A stretch of 64,000 nt of DNA, from NCBI RefSeq assembly GCF_000218685.1, contig NW_006763290.1, forward strand, positions 1,297,329 to 1,361,328. The letters run 5' to 3'. Positions 9,560 through 21,352 of this stretch are shown here, piece after piece. Each line of letters begins with the position of its first letter. Within the stretch, counting starts at the first letter, position 1. The DNA comes from Serpula lacrymans var. lacrymans S7.9. Its lineage: Eukaryota; Basidiomycota; Agaricomycetes; Boletales; Serpulaceae. The notes under the pieces are model-generated. The model had not been told where the DNA came from, ran no database searches, and saw nothing but the letters and a program-made list of their open reading frames with translations. The position numbers and the translations under genes were made by a program.

Positions 9560-10204
9560 AAGTCATTTCTGTTCAGGACAAAGGTGAGAGCAGCCCAGGG
9601 GTCTCAAAATAAAAAGTTGAAGGCTTGGGCAGAGGTTACCTATGTGGAAGCCAACATCAAAGTCCACTCAGCCATATAAAAGAGAGCCCGGCATGCAATC
9701 ATATCTCTTGGGAGCTGGGCAGAAATATTACAAAAATATCAAGAGCTCAAACCAGACCACCTCAAGACAAGTACCCAGCTCATGAATCCCAATGGAACTG
9801 GACTTTGCAATATTGCGTTGCCATGGTTTTGGAGCATGGATCTGAAAGGTGACACCTCACAACAAACCTGGATGTCTGAATATATGTGCTCCAGCCCAGT
9901 CATGCTTTTATGGTATCAAACAGCTAACATTTAGTAGTAAAATACAGTTTACCAGGTTTGCTGGCTAAGAGCAAAAGCCATGTACAATAGGTGGATAGAA
10001 GAGGACATTCCGGTGTGCCTCAAGATGAAGTGGACAGTTCAGTATTTTCAACATCAAGCTAAGCATGGGAAGGCTTTTTACAATGTCAATGAAATGGAGG
10101 CTAAACCCGGTCATGGAGCATATGCAGAAAGGCAAATCAGGATATGGAACCAGTTCTCAGAACAGGCAAAGGAATCATTCCAAAGGCTAGGCATAGTTGT
10201 TTGA
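9560..10204 (+). pseudogene. KDZ transposase C-terminal fragment
   Basis: C-terminal region of a Kyakuja-Dileera-Zisupton type transposase as I recognise it from fungal proteins: ALPWFWSMDL (frame 2), then after a frameshift MYNRWIEEDIPVCLKMKWT, GKAFYNVNEME, GHGAYAERQIRIWNQF (9980-10204). A homologous block lies in the opposite orientation at 44.0-44.3 kb, directly downstream of unmistakable KDZ sequence, which supports the call. Frameshifts and lack of the catalytic core make it inactive. The stop at 10202-10204 is about 300 nt from the convergent TET/JBP relic. Confidence 0.65.
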
Positions 10205-10269
10205 GGAATAACTAGAGCAGTGGACCAATCAATAACACTGCAATTTAATGGAAACCTGGGGTCCATTAT

Positions 10270-10450
10270 ATTATGTAATAGTAGTAGTCTAGTATTTCCG
10301 GGCTTTGTGGTAATCTAGTGTTCCCAGGCTTTGTAGTAATCTGTAATCCTGTGTTCCTGCGCTTTGTAGTAATCCAATACTCCCCCAGCTTTGTAGTAAT
10401 ACAAAATTCCCGGGCTTCTACTCGCTCCCGGTATCCAACTGCAGTGTGCC
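10270..10450. repeat. minisatellite between KDZ and TET/JBP relics
   Basis: Four to five imperfect copies of a roughly 28-33 nt unit, core cccAGGCTTTGTAGTAATC with variants. A related, shorter tract occurs at 30645-30740, also directly beside a TET/JBP relic, so it belongs to the same ancestral element. Confidence 0.75.
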
Positions 10451-10489
10451 CGGGTTTCATCATTTTCATTGAGTGAGCTACTACAAATA

Positions 10490-10985
10490 GCTACAAGCTT
10501 GCAGTATGTAAAACATATTTTCTCACCACTGCAGGACAAAACCCCATGATTCAGCAACTTTCCACTAAATGCAGCAATAGTCCCACTATCAAACTTGAAG
10601 CAAAAACCTGCCCCTATGAGCTCCAGAATGGCCTCATTGTAGTCTCTTATGCTTGCCAACATGTCATACCACTCTACTTTTGAGAGACAATCCTGGTGTA
10701 CTGGTGTCTCCCGGTTGCTGATGATAGAAAGCACATTGTAGACTGAGCTCCCTGCCTTTAGTACTGTCACATCATCCATATGGTCCTCAACTTGAACCAG
10801 TGCCTCCCAGGCCAACTCATAGAGTACAAGATGAGCTACACGCAAGATTGCACTCATGAGGGCCCCAGTCTCCACAAAGGATTGCAACCACAGTTCACCG
10901 GTGCTCAGGGGTGTAGATTTGTACAATGACCGGGAAGCTTGTGGAGCCTCTCCAGTTTTCTGTGGTGAAACTTTTATTAATTGTA
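10490..10985 (-). pseudogene. TET/JBP-type 2-oxoglutarate/Fe(II) dioxygenase fragment
   Basis: Minus-strand reading frame open from about 10985 down to 10315 with no ATG at its start. Core features: a helical segment (FVETGALMSAILRVAH), then SVYNVLSIISNRETPVHQD with the Fe-binding HxD, then KVEWYDMLASI, FKFDSGTIAAFSGKLLNH with the distal His, and GEKICFTY. This order matches the fungal TET/JBP family that is associated with KDZ transposons and oxidises 5-methylcytosine in DNA. It is only a piece (about 160 residues), lacks an obvious start, and the 3' end runs into the minisatellite. Whether the residue after the distal His that binds 2-oxoglutarate is intact I cannot tell. A decayed paralogue is at 30.9 kb. 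Confidence 0.7.
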
Positions 10986-11119
10986 ATGTATAGATTATAA
11001 CTCAACAACACAAACCCAGATGCCAATCATGCAACTTGTATGGAAGGAGATGATACTTGTGATTCAGAGGGGTAGGATCTGTAGCTAAACAACAGCTAGT
11101 CACAAGCCAACAGTGGATG

Positions 11120-11990
11120 TACTTGACCCATTTACGGATGTCAAAACTAGCTTCTATCATCGTTGAATTGATCACACACACTATTTGGGCTGTAGTGGAA
11201 GGACAAGTGCAACGCCCCAAACCAAGACCGTACAACAACTCAATCCTGACAGGCTATGGATGGGTCTGGGAATTGATAAACGGGCATTCTGATTGTATCA
11301 GGACGGAGCTTGGGGTGTGGCAGGAAGTTCTTTCAAAGTTGCCAGATCTACTAAAGGCCAATGGATACTCCAACTCAAAACATGTGTTAATTTTCTGTGC
11401 ACACATATCTTGCAATTGGAAGGGTTCAGTTACCCAGAACCGCTTGATGTGCTGTGACTTCAATATGAAGTTCATATATGTGCTTAGCAGCTGAGAAGGA
11501 TCAGTTGCAGATGCCAGCCTGTTCCATGATGCTTGAACCCATAACCTATATATCCCTCATCATTGCTACTATCTTACTGATGCAGGTTTTCCTTCATGTA
11601 ACTAATTGCTGGTCCCCTACAGAGGTTTCCACTATCATTTGGCCGAATATGCTTGGGGAAATTGCAGGTAATGTACAGTGTCTATTTACTATGCTACAAT
11701 AGACTAAAAATTGTTTTTTTAGACCTCAAAATCCTGAGGAATGTTCTAATCTACACCATGCATCTGCCTGAAATATTGTGGAGCGAATGATTTAAAGGGC
11801 CTGTTTAGGACTTTGAGGGTTGCTATAGAGTATGACATGTCCATCCAAGCCAAGGTTCCACCTGCTGTCTGTATGTTGTACAACTTCATTAAAACCCATG
11901 ATCTATCTGATATGGGTGCTCCTGATGGTGTCAACCTCCTCAACCCTACTCCCGAGGTTGACAATGGTGAGCTTTCTCACGCCCCACCAA
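11120..11990 (+). pseudogene. PIF/Harbinger transposase remnant (N- and C-terminal parts)
   Basis: N-terminal part (11120-11415) reads LTGYGWVWELINGHSDCIRTELGV followed by SKLPDLLKANGYSNSKHV, the helical region that precedes the FQRS block in fungal Harbinger transposases. C-terminal part (11765-11915), after a frameshift, reads EYDMSIQAKVPPAVCMLYNFI, close to the family EY-x-IQA-x-(I/V)PAALCALHNFI. The DDE catalytic centre between them (about 11480-11740) is missing. Dead element. Confidence 0.75.
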
Positions 11991-12075
11991 TGGAGGCAAA
12001 CCATACTGCAACCAATAATCAGTGTAATCAGATTGCTCACACTATGTGGATTGATTATTGGTGAGAGCTAGGTAG

Positions 12076-12490
12076 TGTTACAATACAAAATTTTTGGACC
12101 TTTAATTTTCATTCTCCTCTTTGACTTTCTTGTGTAGTTTTCACACACTGTGCCATGCGGCACTTTCCTTTTTGTTCAAACTCCTCTTTCTCGCACTGCA
12201 CTGCCTTCCTTCTTATTTTAGCTACAAAGTATCTCATGCAGTGGAGCTGGTCACACAGGCTGTGCCCATGACATTATTAGCCACTGCCTTCATCAACTGT
12301 ATAGTACATATGTACAAACAAACCTGTAGTAGTATATATACCCCAATAGATCAAGGAGACTCCTCAGCAAGTCCTCCTGTTGTATCCTCACAACTAACTT
12401 GTTGAAGCCTAAAGGGTAACCACTCCCTCATCATCATCTCTATAGCTTGTCTGAGTTGTGCGCCAGAGTAACAAACTTTTGGTTGTTACA
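12076..12490 (+). repeat. chromovirus-family LTR (solo)
   Basis: 415 nt, starts TGTTACAATAC and ends TTGTTACA, same family as the LTRs at 50085 and 55911. It contains a diverged TATA (agtatatatacc) and the agact-cctcag-c hairpin. Flanks (GGTAG, GGCTC) do not match, so the target duplication is lost or the copy is recombinant. Confidence 0.88.
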
Positions 12491-12769
12491 GGCTCTACCC
12501 AACAAGGCATGCATGTCGGAAAAATGGATCCAGCCCTTTTTCTGAAAGTTATTTGCTACCAGTCATGAAGCCAAAATGTACCAATGCACTATAACAAGTT
12601 CCTTCTATACCGTTTCACCTGTGTTAAGTATATTAAGACCTAGCTCATCATTCCAAGGAATGCCTAACAAGTTGATAACAGGCTTCATTTTGTACAAATC
12701 TGTAAATCTTGATATTAGTATTTGGTGATTGATAGATTAGATAATGTACTCTGCCCCACTTTAAACTGC

Positions 12770-12985
12770 AGGAAGTGGCACTCTCATACAAGCTCTTGAT
12801 TTTCATTCTCCTATTTAAACTTCTTCTTCTTTTGGATACTTATGCTATACAGCACTTTCCTTTTATTTTCAAACTCCACTTGTACTTCACTTTCTCACAC
12901 TGTGCAGCTTCTTTGTATTTATAGCTACAACTCTCTTGCATAGTGGAGCTGGTAACAAAGGCTGTGCCCTATGACATTACGAGTT
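12770..12985 (+). repeat. degenerate partial LTR of the same family
   Basis: Matches the left half of the LTR from the cattctcc block to gctgtgccctatgacatta but both termini are missing. 12985-13255 holds no gene; it is the 3' flank of the helicase relic and matches 44690-44870. Confidence 0.7.
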
Positions 12986-13255
12986 CCAACCTGTGGCTCT
13001 GCCACTGTGGTGCAATGTTTGTGCTATATGACAAGAAATAAGAATACTGTTGAGTGATCAAAATATTAAGTCAGTGGACTTATGCTGTCTGTAAAGTATG
13101 TTAAGTCTTTGAATCCTATAATGCATGTTTGATTTGCTGCTCAATTGTTGAATGTTATTACCGTAAACCTGTGCATAGTATGCTGGATTTGAGCAGATGA
13201 CTTATTGAATCTTTATAAACATCAACATATATTGTAACATAAAAATTCTATGGTA

Positions 13256-13636
13256 CTACATTGATAAACATAAAAAAAAGACTCCAGCAATGGTAAAGGA
13301 TGATAATATGAGCTGATAACAAAACACATTAGTGAAAAGGGTAAGAATTTGGCAAAAATTCACTTGCAAGTCATGGATAAAGCCAGTCAGATTCTCAGGA
13401 TACACCACATTGACAGTACATCTATCATTTGAACCATAGAGAAATAGCACTTTTATTCTCTCTCCTGAAACTGAAGTGCAGCAAGACAATGCAACATAAA
13501 GTTGCCTATGTGAAAACACTGGAACACGTAAATCCAGCCCAACCTGTGTCACTAATTGCCCTTGCTATTTGTTAATGGTCATGGCAAAGGCAACACGGAC
13601 AGGGAATTGACAATGTGATAGCTTGATGGGCAATTC
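13256..13636 (-). pseudogene. PIF1-type helicase C-terminus, left part (split by copia II)
   Basis: Minus-strand motif V/VI region of a PIF1/Helitron-type helicase: FPVRVAFAMTINK, an in-frame TAG at the next codon where the paralogue has Tyr, then [20 protein letters not shown]. The 45-kb copy shows the uninterrupted order. The remaining upstream part of the same gene resumes at 24848, on the far side of the copia element. Helicase of this kind unwinds DNA for rolling-circle transposition; this one cannot function. Confidence 0.8.
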
Positions 13637-13909
13637 TATTGGAATTTATGCGTACCCACATACATTCTAAAATGTCACATGACTATACTATCTTGTTTAT
13701 CAACTTCATACTTCCTTATTTTCCCCTCAGTTGGTTCATCATTAACTGAGGGTGTTTTTATTCTTTTTATCTTTCTCTTTCTTTGATCTGATCTTTTGTA
13801 CGTAGTTCTTTCATCCCTAGGTACTTGTACTTACAAAAGATCAACCCAGTTGGTTTGTCATTAACTGAGGTTCTTTAGTTCCTAGACATTAAAAGGTTAT
13901 GAGCCTTGG
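13637..13909 (+). repeat. copia II 5' LTR (13637-13894) and adjoining PBS
   Basis: LTR begins TATTGG (TGTTGG in the partner) and ends GACATTAAAA. It is followed at 13895 by GGTTATGAGCC, the same initiator-Met PBS as copia I. It contains the twice-repeated cagttggttcRtcattaactga or agttggtttgtcattaactg motif, also twice in the 3' LTR. Confidence 0.85.
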
Positions 13910-13989
13910 ATGTGACAACTGAGATGTCCAATTCCTGGACATAAAATATAGCCATTCTGAAACCTACTCCAACACTAGCAAGTGTCTCT

Positions 13990-15152
13990 CAAACCTTTCA
14001 TGTTGTATTTTTGCTATTGACGTACCAAATGAGGAGATTTTCCTCACAATAGGCATACTTAATGCCCTCTCTAGCGAGATGTGTCACATCTGTGACTTTG
14101 TGTCCTCCAAACTTTAGAAAGACAAAATGACTTTTAAAACTAATGGTATTTGTTGTTGTTTGGACCTCAAACAACAAGTCCGTTGCTCTGGTTGCATGCC
14201 AATTGATACTGCTTTAGTTGTTAAGAACTCCACTGTTATTAGACAACCCCATATATGCTCCAACTGCAAACACACTGGACACCTGTTACGATACACAATT
14301 TTCGGACCTATTTGATTCTCCACTTTAATTTTCTTTCATAGTTTTCACACACTGTGCCATGCGGCACTTTCCATTTTGTTCACACTCCACTTTCACTTTC
14401 TTGCGCTGCACTGCTTTTCTTTATTCTTAGCTACAAGTCTCTCAAGCAGTAGAGCTGGTCATGCAGGCTGCGCCCTATGACATCATTAGCCACTTTCTTC
14501 ATCAACTGTATAGTACACATATGCAAATAGTCTGTAGTAGATATGCCAGTAGATCAAGGAGACTCCTTAGCGAGTCCTCCTGTTATTTACTCATAACAAA
14601 CTCAGCCCTACCATAAGGAAGATTATCCTCTCCTCTACTACTCACCATTCTCTGCCTGGCTTGTTGTGCACCAGAGTATACATACTTTGATTGTTACAAC
14701 ACCTTGTTCCTGACTTCTGGCAACCTGGGGGACCTATGGAAGGCCGTTGTGATGAATTCAATGCTACATGTCTTGCCAAGTGTGCCAAACACCAAGGTTC
14801 CACCATGCCTACTACGAAGTCAACTTCTACAACCGTACTAGGTCTTTTCAATTGCACTGACTCTTCTGGTAAAAGTTACCTTGCTGACACCTCCAATAGA
14901 ATTGCCTTTTATCTTTCATCCTCTGCTGCAGCGCCAAATTTGCCTGTTGACCCTGCCACTATAACACCCTCTAGTGTCAATCAAGCTACCTCTGCATTTA
15001 TCACACTACCCAGTGACAGCTTATTGTACACTGAGTTTGACACTGAAGAGTATCACAGGTTTCTTACTTTAGCAGATAATCATGGATCCATTGATTGGTG
15101 TTCTACACCTGTTCCTTTTAATGCACTATATGTGTCCATTTTGGCACTTTAA
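13990..15152 (+). pseudogene. gag: copia II Gag, interrupted by a solo LTR
   Basis: Gag pieces at about 13990-14283 and 14699-15152. Excising the LTR 14284-14698 and one copy of its ACACC duplication rejoins the zinc knuckle in frame: CSNCKHTGHL on the left, VPDFWQPGG on the right. The last knuckle Cys is Phe (D-F-W). The left part has frameshifts and stops. The right part (MEGRCDEFNATCL onward) is open to the TAA at 15150-15152. Confidence 0.75.
14284..14698 (+). repeat. solo chromovirus LTR inside copia II gag
   Basis: 415 nt, TGTTACGATAC...TTGTTACA, with perfect 5-bp target duplication ACACC at 14279-14283 and 14699-14703. Left by LTR-LTR recombination of a complete element. Confidence 0.93.
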
Positions 15153-15668
15153 ACTAATGCCTCCTCTGTAGTGGATCCTTTTTTAACACTTGTTTTCCTT
15201 GACACAGGTGCTTTGGTCCACATTTCCAATACTGTCTCTGATTGTTTTTCCCTTTGCCAAACTCTTCCTCATTCCATAAATGGTGTTGGGGGCTCTTTAA
15301 TTTCAGCCATTAGCATTGGTTCCATCAAACTTAACCTTGGATGTGGCACCCATATCACCTTAAATGGTGTACTCTACATCCCCAATGCCACTGTTTGTCT
15401 CATCTCCATCTGCACCCTCTGCTCTTCCATACACAGCTCTGCACATTTTGACGCAAATGCCTCTTGGGTCACTGCTGCGAATGGTGCACACATCTTGTTT
15501 GGCACCCTCACTAAAAAGAAACTATATGCTATGACCTGTATTTCCATGACTGTCCATCATGCTTTCTTTAACAGACCCACTCTCAAAACTTGGCATTGCT
15601 ACCTTGGTTATGCTAACATAAAGGCTGTAACACTTCAGGTTACCCAAATTTTAGGGCTTTTAGCTTGA
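15153..15668 (+). pseudogene. pol: copia II protease and integrase zinc-finger start
   Basis: In frame with gag after a single stop. Protease motif FLDTGALVHIS, then NGVLYIPNATVCLIS (conserved protease end) and KTWHCYLGYANIKAV, the beginning of the integrase HHCC finger with the second His changed to Tyr. The frame ends at TGA 15666-15668 and integrase homology stops there. Confidence 0.8.
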
Positions 15669-16396
15669 TCATCTTCAACCAACCTATCCAGCTAGTAGCC
15701 CCCCAGGAACATGGTGCACCAAGTCAATTTTCATATTGTGCGGGATTACCCACAGCCTATATGGGATGTTTTAATTTTTGACCAGTTGGGCAATCTTTGA
15801 AAATATCACATGTCACAGGTATCAGGGGTCCATCTGGGAAGTTCCAGCAACAATGACTGCTAAAAGATAGACGATATTGATAACAAAATATTGTGATATT
15901 AAAGAACAGCTTTATATAAGATAAAAGATAAATTAGATGTTAAAATGCACAAATAAGTAGTGTTAAATAAACATGCTGCTGCAAGCAATATATGGGTTCA
16001 CTCTATAGCAGCTGTGACTCTCCACCTAACCTAATCACCCTATACAGACACCAGCCCCTTTTCTGCAGGTAGATAGTTTACAGCTGCTGATTTATCACAT
16101 TGACTTCCCCTTCAAACAGAAAAGAGAATGGAGGGGGGCTTCTGTATACTAGGGCCTTGTATATAATATTCATGCAGCACATGCTGTTATATTGTTTCAT
16201 ATAATACCTATCAAAATATTGTGTTTCTGTTCAACAATTTAGCCCCTCACAAAATGGAAATTACTTAGCCAGTCTTGCTTTGTTAATTGTAGCTTAAAAG
16301 TGCCAAAATGTTGCCTCAACTTTAAGTTTTATATCCAATTTGCAATGTTATTTTGGGAGATTAGCAGTTTTTCTCACAGTGAAATGTAGGGCATAG
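15669..16396. other. no gene seen; AT-rich spacer in copia II
   Basis: No coding homology or clear repeats. Could be decayed integrase or a further insertion. Confidence 0.4.
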
Positions 16397-16735
16397 TGTT
16401 ACAAACTGTATTCACCATAGACTTTATTTCTCTTCACAAGTAGCTACGCTCTGCTACTTACCTATACTTTCCCACACACATTGCCTGTTACAGTACCACC
16501 CGTTCTTGTTTGTTCAACACAAATGCCTACCCTAAAGTAGACACTATATATATAGGCCTGTATTGCAGTTACTATCTCCAATACGATTGTACGCTTCAAC
16601 AGTGTAACTTGGTATTCATCAGTTGAAACCCTCATCATCAGAATATGTCTCAAACTCGTCTACAACGAGCTTATCAGAAACCCTTCACATATCAGAAACC
16701 CAGTGTTACCAGGCTTGCACATTCCAAGCGTAACA
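16397..16735 (+). repeat. solo LTR of the second gypsy family
   Basis: 339 nt, TGTTACAAAC...GCGTAACA, flanked by perfect duplication CATAG (16392-16396 and 16736-16740). It is the same length as, and nearly identical to, the LTR at 39546-39884 of the minus-strand gypsy element, in opposite orientation. It contains tatatatataggcc as probable TATA. Confidence 0.93.
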
Positions 16736-18032
16736 CATAGTTCAAAAGACACAAAGGCCATTGAGACCCTGAAAATCAATCAACTCAATAATCTGAAAAC
16801 TTCAATTTGTTGAAGTAAAAGAAGAAAGCACCAAAGTAAAATGATGACACAAAATAATAACTCAAGACCATGCACTCAAAAACATTTTGATATCAATTAG
16901 GATTATACAGCTACCTGTGAAAATAGTTTTGCATATGTATGGGCAGGTATAATAGTAAACTCTACAAGTTGCAGTACTAGTGAAAGAATATTCGAAAATA
17001 AATTATCATATTCTCAATATCAATCAAATGGTTCACAAAAACTCAAACTAAAATAAAATAGCAAAGACTTTAATACAGCTAAAAAAAATTGGCCTTTTGT
17101 TCACATAGAAAGTTCACACTTGCTAGCATTGTTGTGGCTTTTTCACTTGATTTTCCCATAATGACATTCATACAATGCATGTTGATGCATTATTTCTTGG
17201 GTAGGCTTTTGTTGTGCAGTTTACTACAATATTTTAGTATAATTTCTTGAATAAGGGTCAATTGTATGTGCAAGGTTTTAGTTTAGTGGAGCTTAACAAA
17301 AGTAGGTTTAAGATGTATTCTGAAGAGGGACAATTCTCAAATTTAAGCACATTCTGAGTAGTAGCTGGAATAGTACAGAAATGTATTGGAGAAATATTGA
17401 CTATGATTCAGACTTTATATAAACCAGTTACACACCTTTTTCACAAGTCACAAGCCCTCTGGAATTGCAATTATTATGTGTGATAGTCACTCAATATTCT
17501 GGTTGTTGAAGTTGAAGTTATGATATATGATAAAAACAGAAAAAAAAGTCATCAATGTCCTTGGGGTTTTAAGAGTCACATTTTGGCTGTAATATATTCT
17601 GTAGTCTGAGAATAAAGCTGATGGTCTCAAAAACAAAGTTGAAATATTTTCATATCAGACTCAGACTGCTTGACCTTGTTAAGATAATCTTGAGGTTGTC
17701 ACAGGTTACATGAGATTTTTGAATTTTTGAAGGTAAGGGTAAATTTGGACATACTCAGAGTGTTTCAAAGGTATGGTTGTATCTCTATAGTATCTATGTG
17801 ATAGTCACACCATACTTGTTTGGTCCATAGCCTACTATAACACTGTGATTAACCTAATGTTGTATCTAATATGGTATTGCCTCTAGCCAGTTACTGGCCA
17901 TTATAAATACCATAATAGTAGTGCATCTGACAAGGTTGCAAAAAGGTGATCCTGGTGAACTTTTTGTTTGCAACAAATTCCAGTTCAAATGGGAAAAAAA
18001 AGCTTCCTGTTTCAAAATAAGAGCCAGGTGGC
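16736..18032. other. no gene seen
   Basis: About 1.3 kb of AT-rich sequence without recognisable coding, LTR or tandem structure. Confidence 0.4.
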
Positions 18033-21000
18033 TGTATTACACACAAACATTCTTTTGTTGTCGAGTACCAAGGACACAGAGAACGAGTCACCACCAAAGC
18101 TACTCAACTAGGGAAGATTAATTTCATCTTGGGCTGGACCTGGCTATTTAAACACAATCCTGAGATCAACTGGCAGACAGGGGTTGTTACATTGTCACGT
18201 TGCCCTCAGGAGTGTGATGACATGGGTAAGCCAAGTCACGTCTGTCAAACTGGGCGTCTTGAAAAGATAAACGCTGGTCACGTTTATGAGCTGAGATCTT
18301 TAGAAAAGATTGATGATGGCAATGACAAGGTAAAACCTGAGGAAGAGATTAAGAGGCTGGTACCTCCCGAGTACCATGACTTCTGGAAAGTCTTTTATAA
18401 ACATAAATCAGAGCGTTTCCCAGAGGCTAAGCCTTGGGACCATGCTATAGATTTGAAGGACACCTTCAAACCGAGAAAAGAACACATAATACCACTCTCT
18501 GCTCCAGAAAGAGATGAGGTATCAAGTTTCATAGATGAACAGCTTAAAAAGGGTTACATCAGACCTTCAAAAAGCCCTATGATGTCCCTGGTGTTCTTCA
18601 TTCCTAAAAAGGATGGTAAAAAGTGTATGATTATAGACTATCATTACTTGAATGAATACACGGTTAAAAACATGTATTTGCTGCCTTTGATCAGTCAGCT
18701 AGTAGACAAATTGGCTGGTGCCAAGATCTTGACAAAGATGGACCTTAGCTGGGGGTACAATAACATACGAATCAAAGAAGAAGATGCTTGGAAGGCCGCA
18801 TTCACGTGCAACTGAGGATCCTTCAAGCCCCTTGTCATGTTCTTCGGGTTGACCAATTCACCGGCGACCTTCCAGAGCATGATGAATGAGATTTTTGCGG
18901 ATATGGAGAACTGTGTTGTTATTTACATTGTCAATTTATTAATATTCACAAAGTCGGACAATGAGGCTGAGCATGACAGAATTGTGCAAGAATTCCTTCG
19001 ATGCTTACAGCAACAGGACCTATTCGTCAAACCCAAAAAATGTAATTTTAAAGTGAAGGAAGTAGACTTCCTTGGTACGATAATTGGCCAGAACAGAATC
19101 AGGATGGACCCTGAGAAAGTTCAAGTTATACTAGATTAGCCAGAACCTACCCGCATAAAAGGAGTTAGGGCCTTCCTTGGCTTAGGCAACTTCTACCAAA
19201 TATTTGTTGAAAACTTCGCAAAGATAACGAGACCGTTGAACAATCTCACAAAAAAAGATGTTGTTTGGCACTGGGGCGCCAAAGAACAAGAAGCTTTTGA
19301 TAAACTTAAGCAGGCATTTATGACCACTCCCATATTAGCATTTCCAGAATTAGACAAAGAGTTCTGGCTAGAAACCGACTCTTCTGATTTTGCTAATGGG
19401 ACTGTTCTATCAATTAAATGCCCTCATGGTCTTTGGAGGCCTTGTGCCTATTTATCACATGATTTGTCGCCTACAGAGCGCAACTATCAAATTTACAACA
19501 AAGAGATGCTGGCCATCATTAGAGTTTTAGAGCACTGACGGCACTACTTAGAAGGTGCTAGGCACCAATTTGAAATTTGGACCAATCATAAGAATCTGGA
19601 GTATTTTATGACGGCCCGAGACTTGAACCGTAGATAGGCTCACTATGCGGTATACTTGTCAAGGTTTAATTATAAATTAATTCATAAGCCTGGAACTTCA
19701 ATGGGGAAAGCAGACACTTTGTCCAGAAGAGAGGATCATGCCAATGGCATAGAAGATGACAACAAATATGTCACCCTGATAGACCAATCAAGGGTTGCCA
19801 ATGTTAGAATTGGGCAGGATTCTGATCTTCTGGAAGTCTTCAAGAAAGACATCTCCTCAGAAGAGAAGGTGTGCCTTGATGGCAATGAAAACTATTTATG
19901 GGAAGACGGGCTCTTCCATTTTAAAGACAAAATCTATGTGCCTGAGTCCGCAAGGATCAAGGCAATAGATAGACATCACAACACTCCAGTGGCTGGGCAC
20001 CCTGGGTGGCAACGAACAATGGAGTTGATCTCCAGAGACTACATGTCATGGTCAAAGACATACAGGAATACGTAAAATCCTGTCTGAGATGTGCCATGGC
20101 AAAAAACTCTCATCAACCGCCGGCTGGTAAACTTATGCCAAATTCGATACCAGCTGGTCCCTGGTAGGATATATTGGTTGACTTTATGACGGATCTGCCC
20201 GAATCAAAATGTGTATAATTCAGTAATGTGGTAGTAGATTGCTTCTCCAAAGAAGTGGTATTCATTCCCACCAATAAAACTATTACCGCCGCTGGTACAG
20301 CAAATTTATTTAAAGATTTTGCATGGTCTATTCATGGGTTACCAGAAACAATTATCTCTGATAGAGGACCACAATTTGCTAGTAAATTTACGAAAGAACT
20401 ATGCTGGATGCTGGGCATTAAACCTAAATTATCAACGGTGTTCCATCCGCAGACTGATGGACAAACAGAGAGGCTCAATCAGGAATTGAAGCAATACCTC
20501 CGCATATTTATTAACGACAGGCAAACAGATTGGGCCAAGTGGCTAAAGATAGCCCAGTTCTCATACAATATTAAACAGTTGTCGGCTATAGCAAAGGCAC
20601 CATTTGAGGTTACAAGATTGTACCTTCCCAGAATGGGTGTAGAACCTGGAAAAAGCAAGAACAAGGCTGCTGAGAACATGGTCAAAGACATGAAGTCTGT
20701 CTTGGATGAAACACACAAAGCGCTATTTAAAACTGCAGAGCAGATAAAAGACAGGGCAGAGCGTAGATGCTCTAAGGCCCCTGACTACAAGGTTGGCGAA
20801 CTGGTCTGGTTAGACACCAACCACTTAAAGTTAAAAGATCGGCAGTCTAGAAAACTGACCAAAAAGTGGATTGGCCCTTACTGGACTAAGGAAGTCAAAC
20901 CCAATGCAGTGGAGCTGGAACTCCCCAAACGAATGAGGGTAGTACCAACAGTCAATATTAGCCGTGTAAAACCCTACAAAGGACCACTTCCGGGACAGTG

Positions 21001-21315
21001 CATAGACCAGCCCGAACTGGTTGTAGTTACCCAGGAAGGTGAAGAAGAGTTCGAAGTTGAACAAGTGGTGGATGCACGCTTCAAGCGTGCAAAGTTAGAG
21101 TTCCTAGTCCTATGGAAGGGCTATGGAGACGAGGACAGAATGTGGGAACCAGAAGCCCATCTGGACAATTCCCGCAATGCTGTTTGCAAATTCTATTCTA
21201 AGAATCCCTCAGCTCCTAGGAAGCTTAAAGGCATGGATTCAAAACTATTTAATTCCCTTTTTCAAGCTATGCCCAAAAATCTAACTACTACCTCTGGTAC
21301 TTGGTCGAGCCTAAT
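18033..21315 (+). pseudogene. pol: chromovirus (Ty3/gypsy) pol body without gag or LTRs
   Basis: Starts abruptly inside the protease tail (matching 52623 onward) and ends about 60 nt short of where the 50-kb copy has its PPT. RT: PKKDGKKCMIIDYHYLN, GYNNIRIKEED, and active site YIVN in place of YxDD. RNase H ends with NYQIYNKEML. Integrase HHCC finger near 19980-20100, core Asp in SDRGPQFASK, Glu in GQTERLNQ, GPY region (KWIGPYW), and an intact chromodomain FLVLWKGYGDEDRMWEPEAHL near 21100. Nonsense codons include TGA 18813, TAG 19137 and TGA 19536. The integrase-chromodomain frame 20228-21352 is 374 codons long and uninterrupted. Chromodomains direct insertion to histone-marked chromatin. Confidence 0.9.
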
Positions 21316-21352
21316 GCATAATGATCTCATGGAAAACCCTGGCCCTAAATAG

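Noticed and set aside
10315..10926. Complete TET/JBP gene
   Set aside because: First codon is TTG, frame continues upstream without ATG, and the C-terminal third is minisatellite translation; called a fragment.
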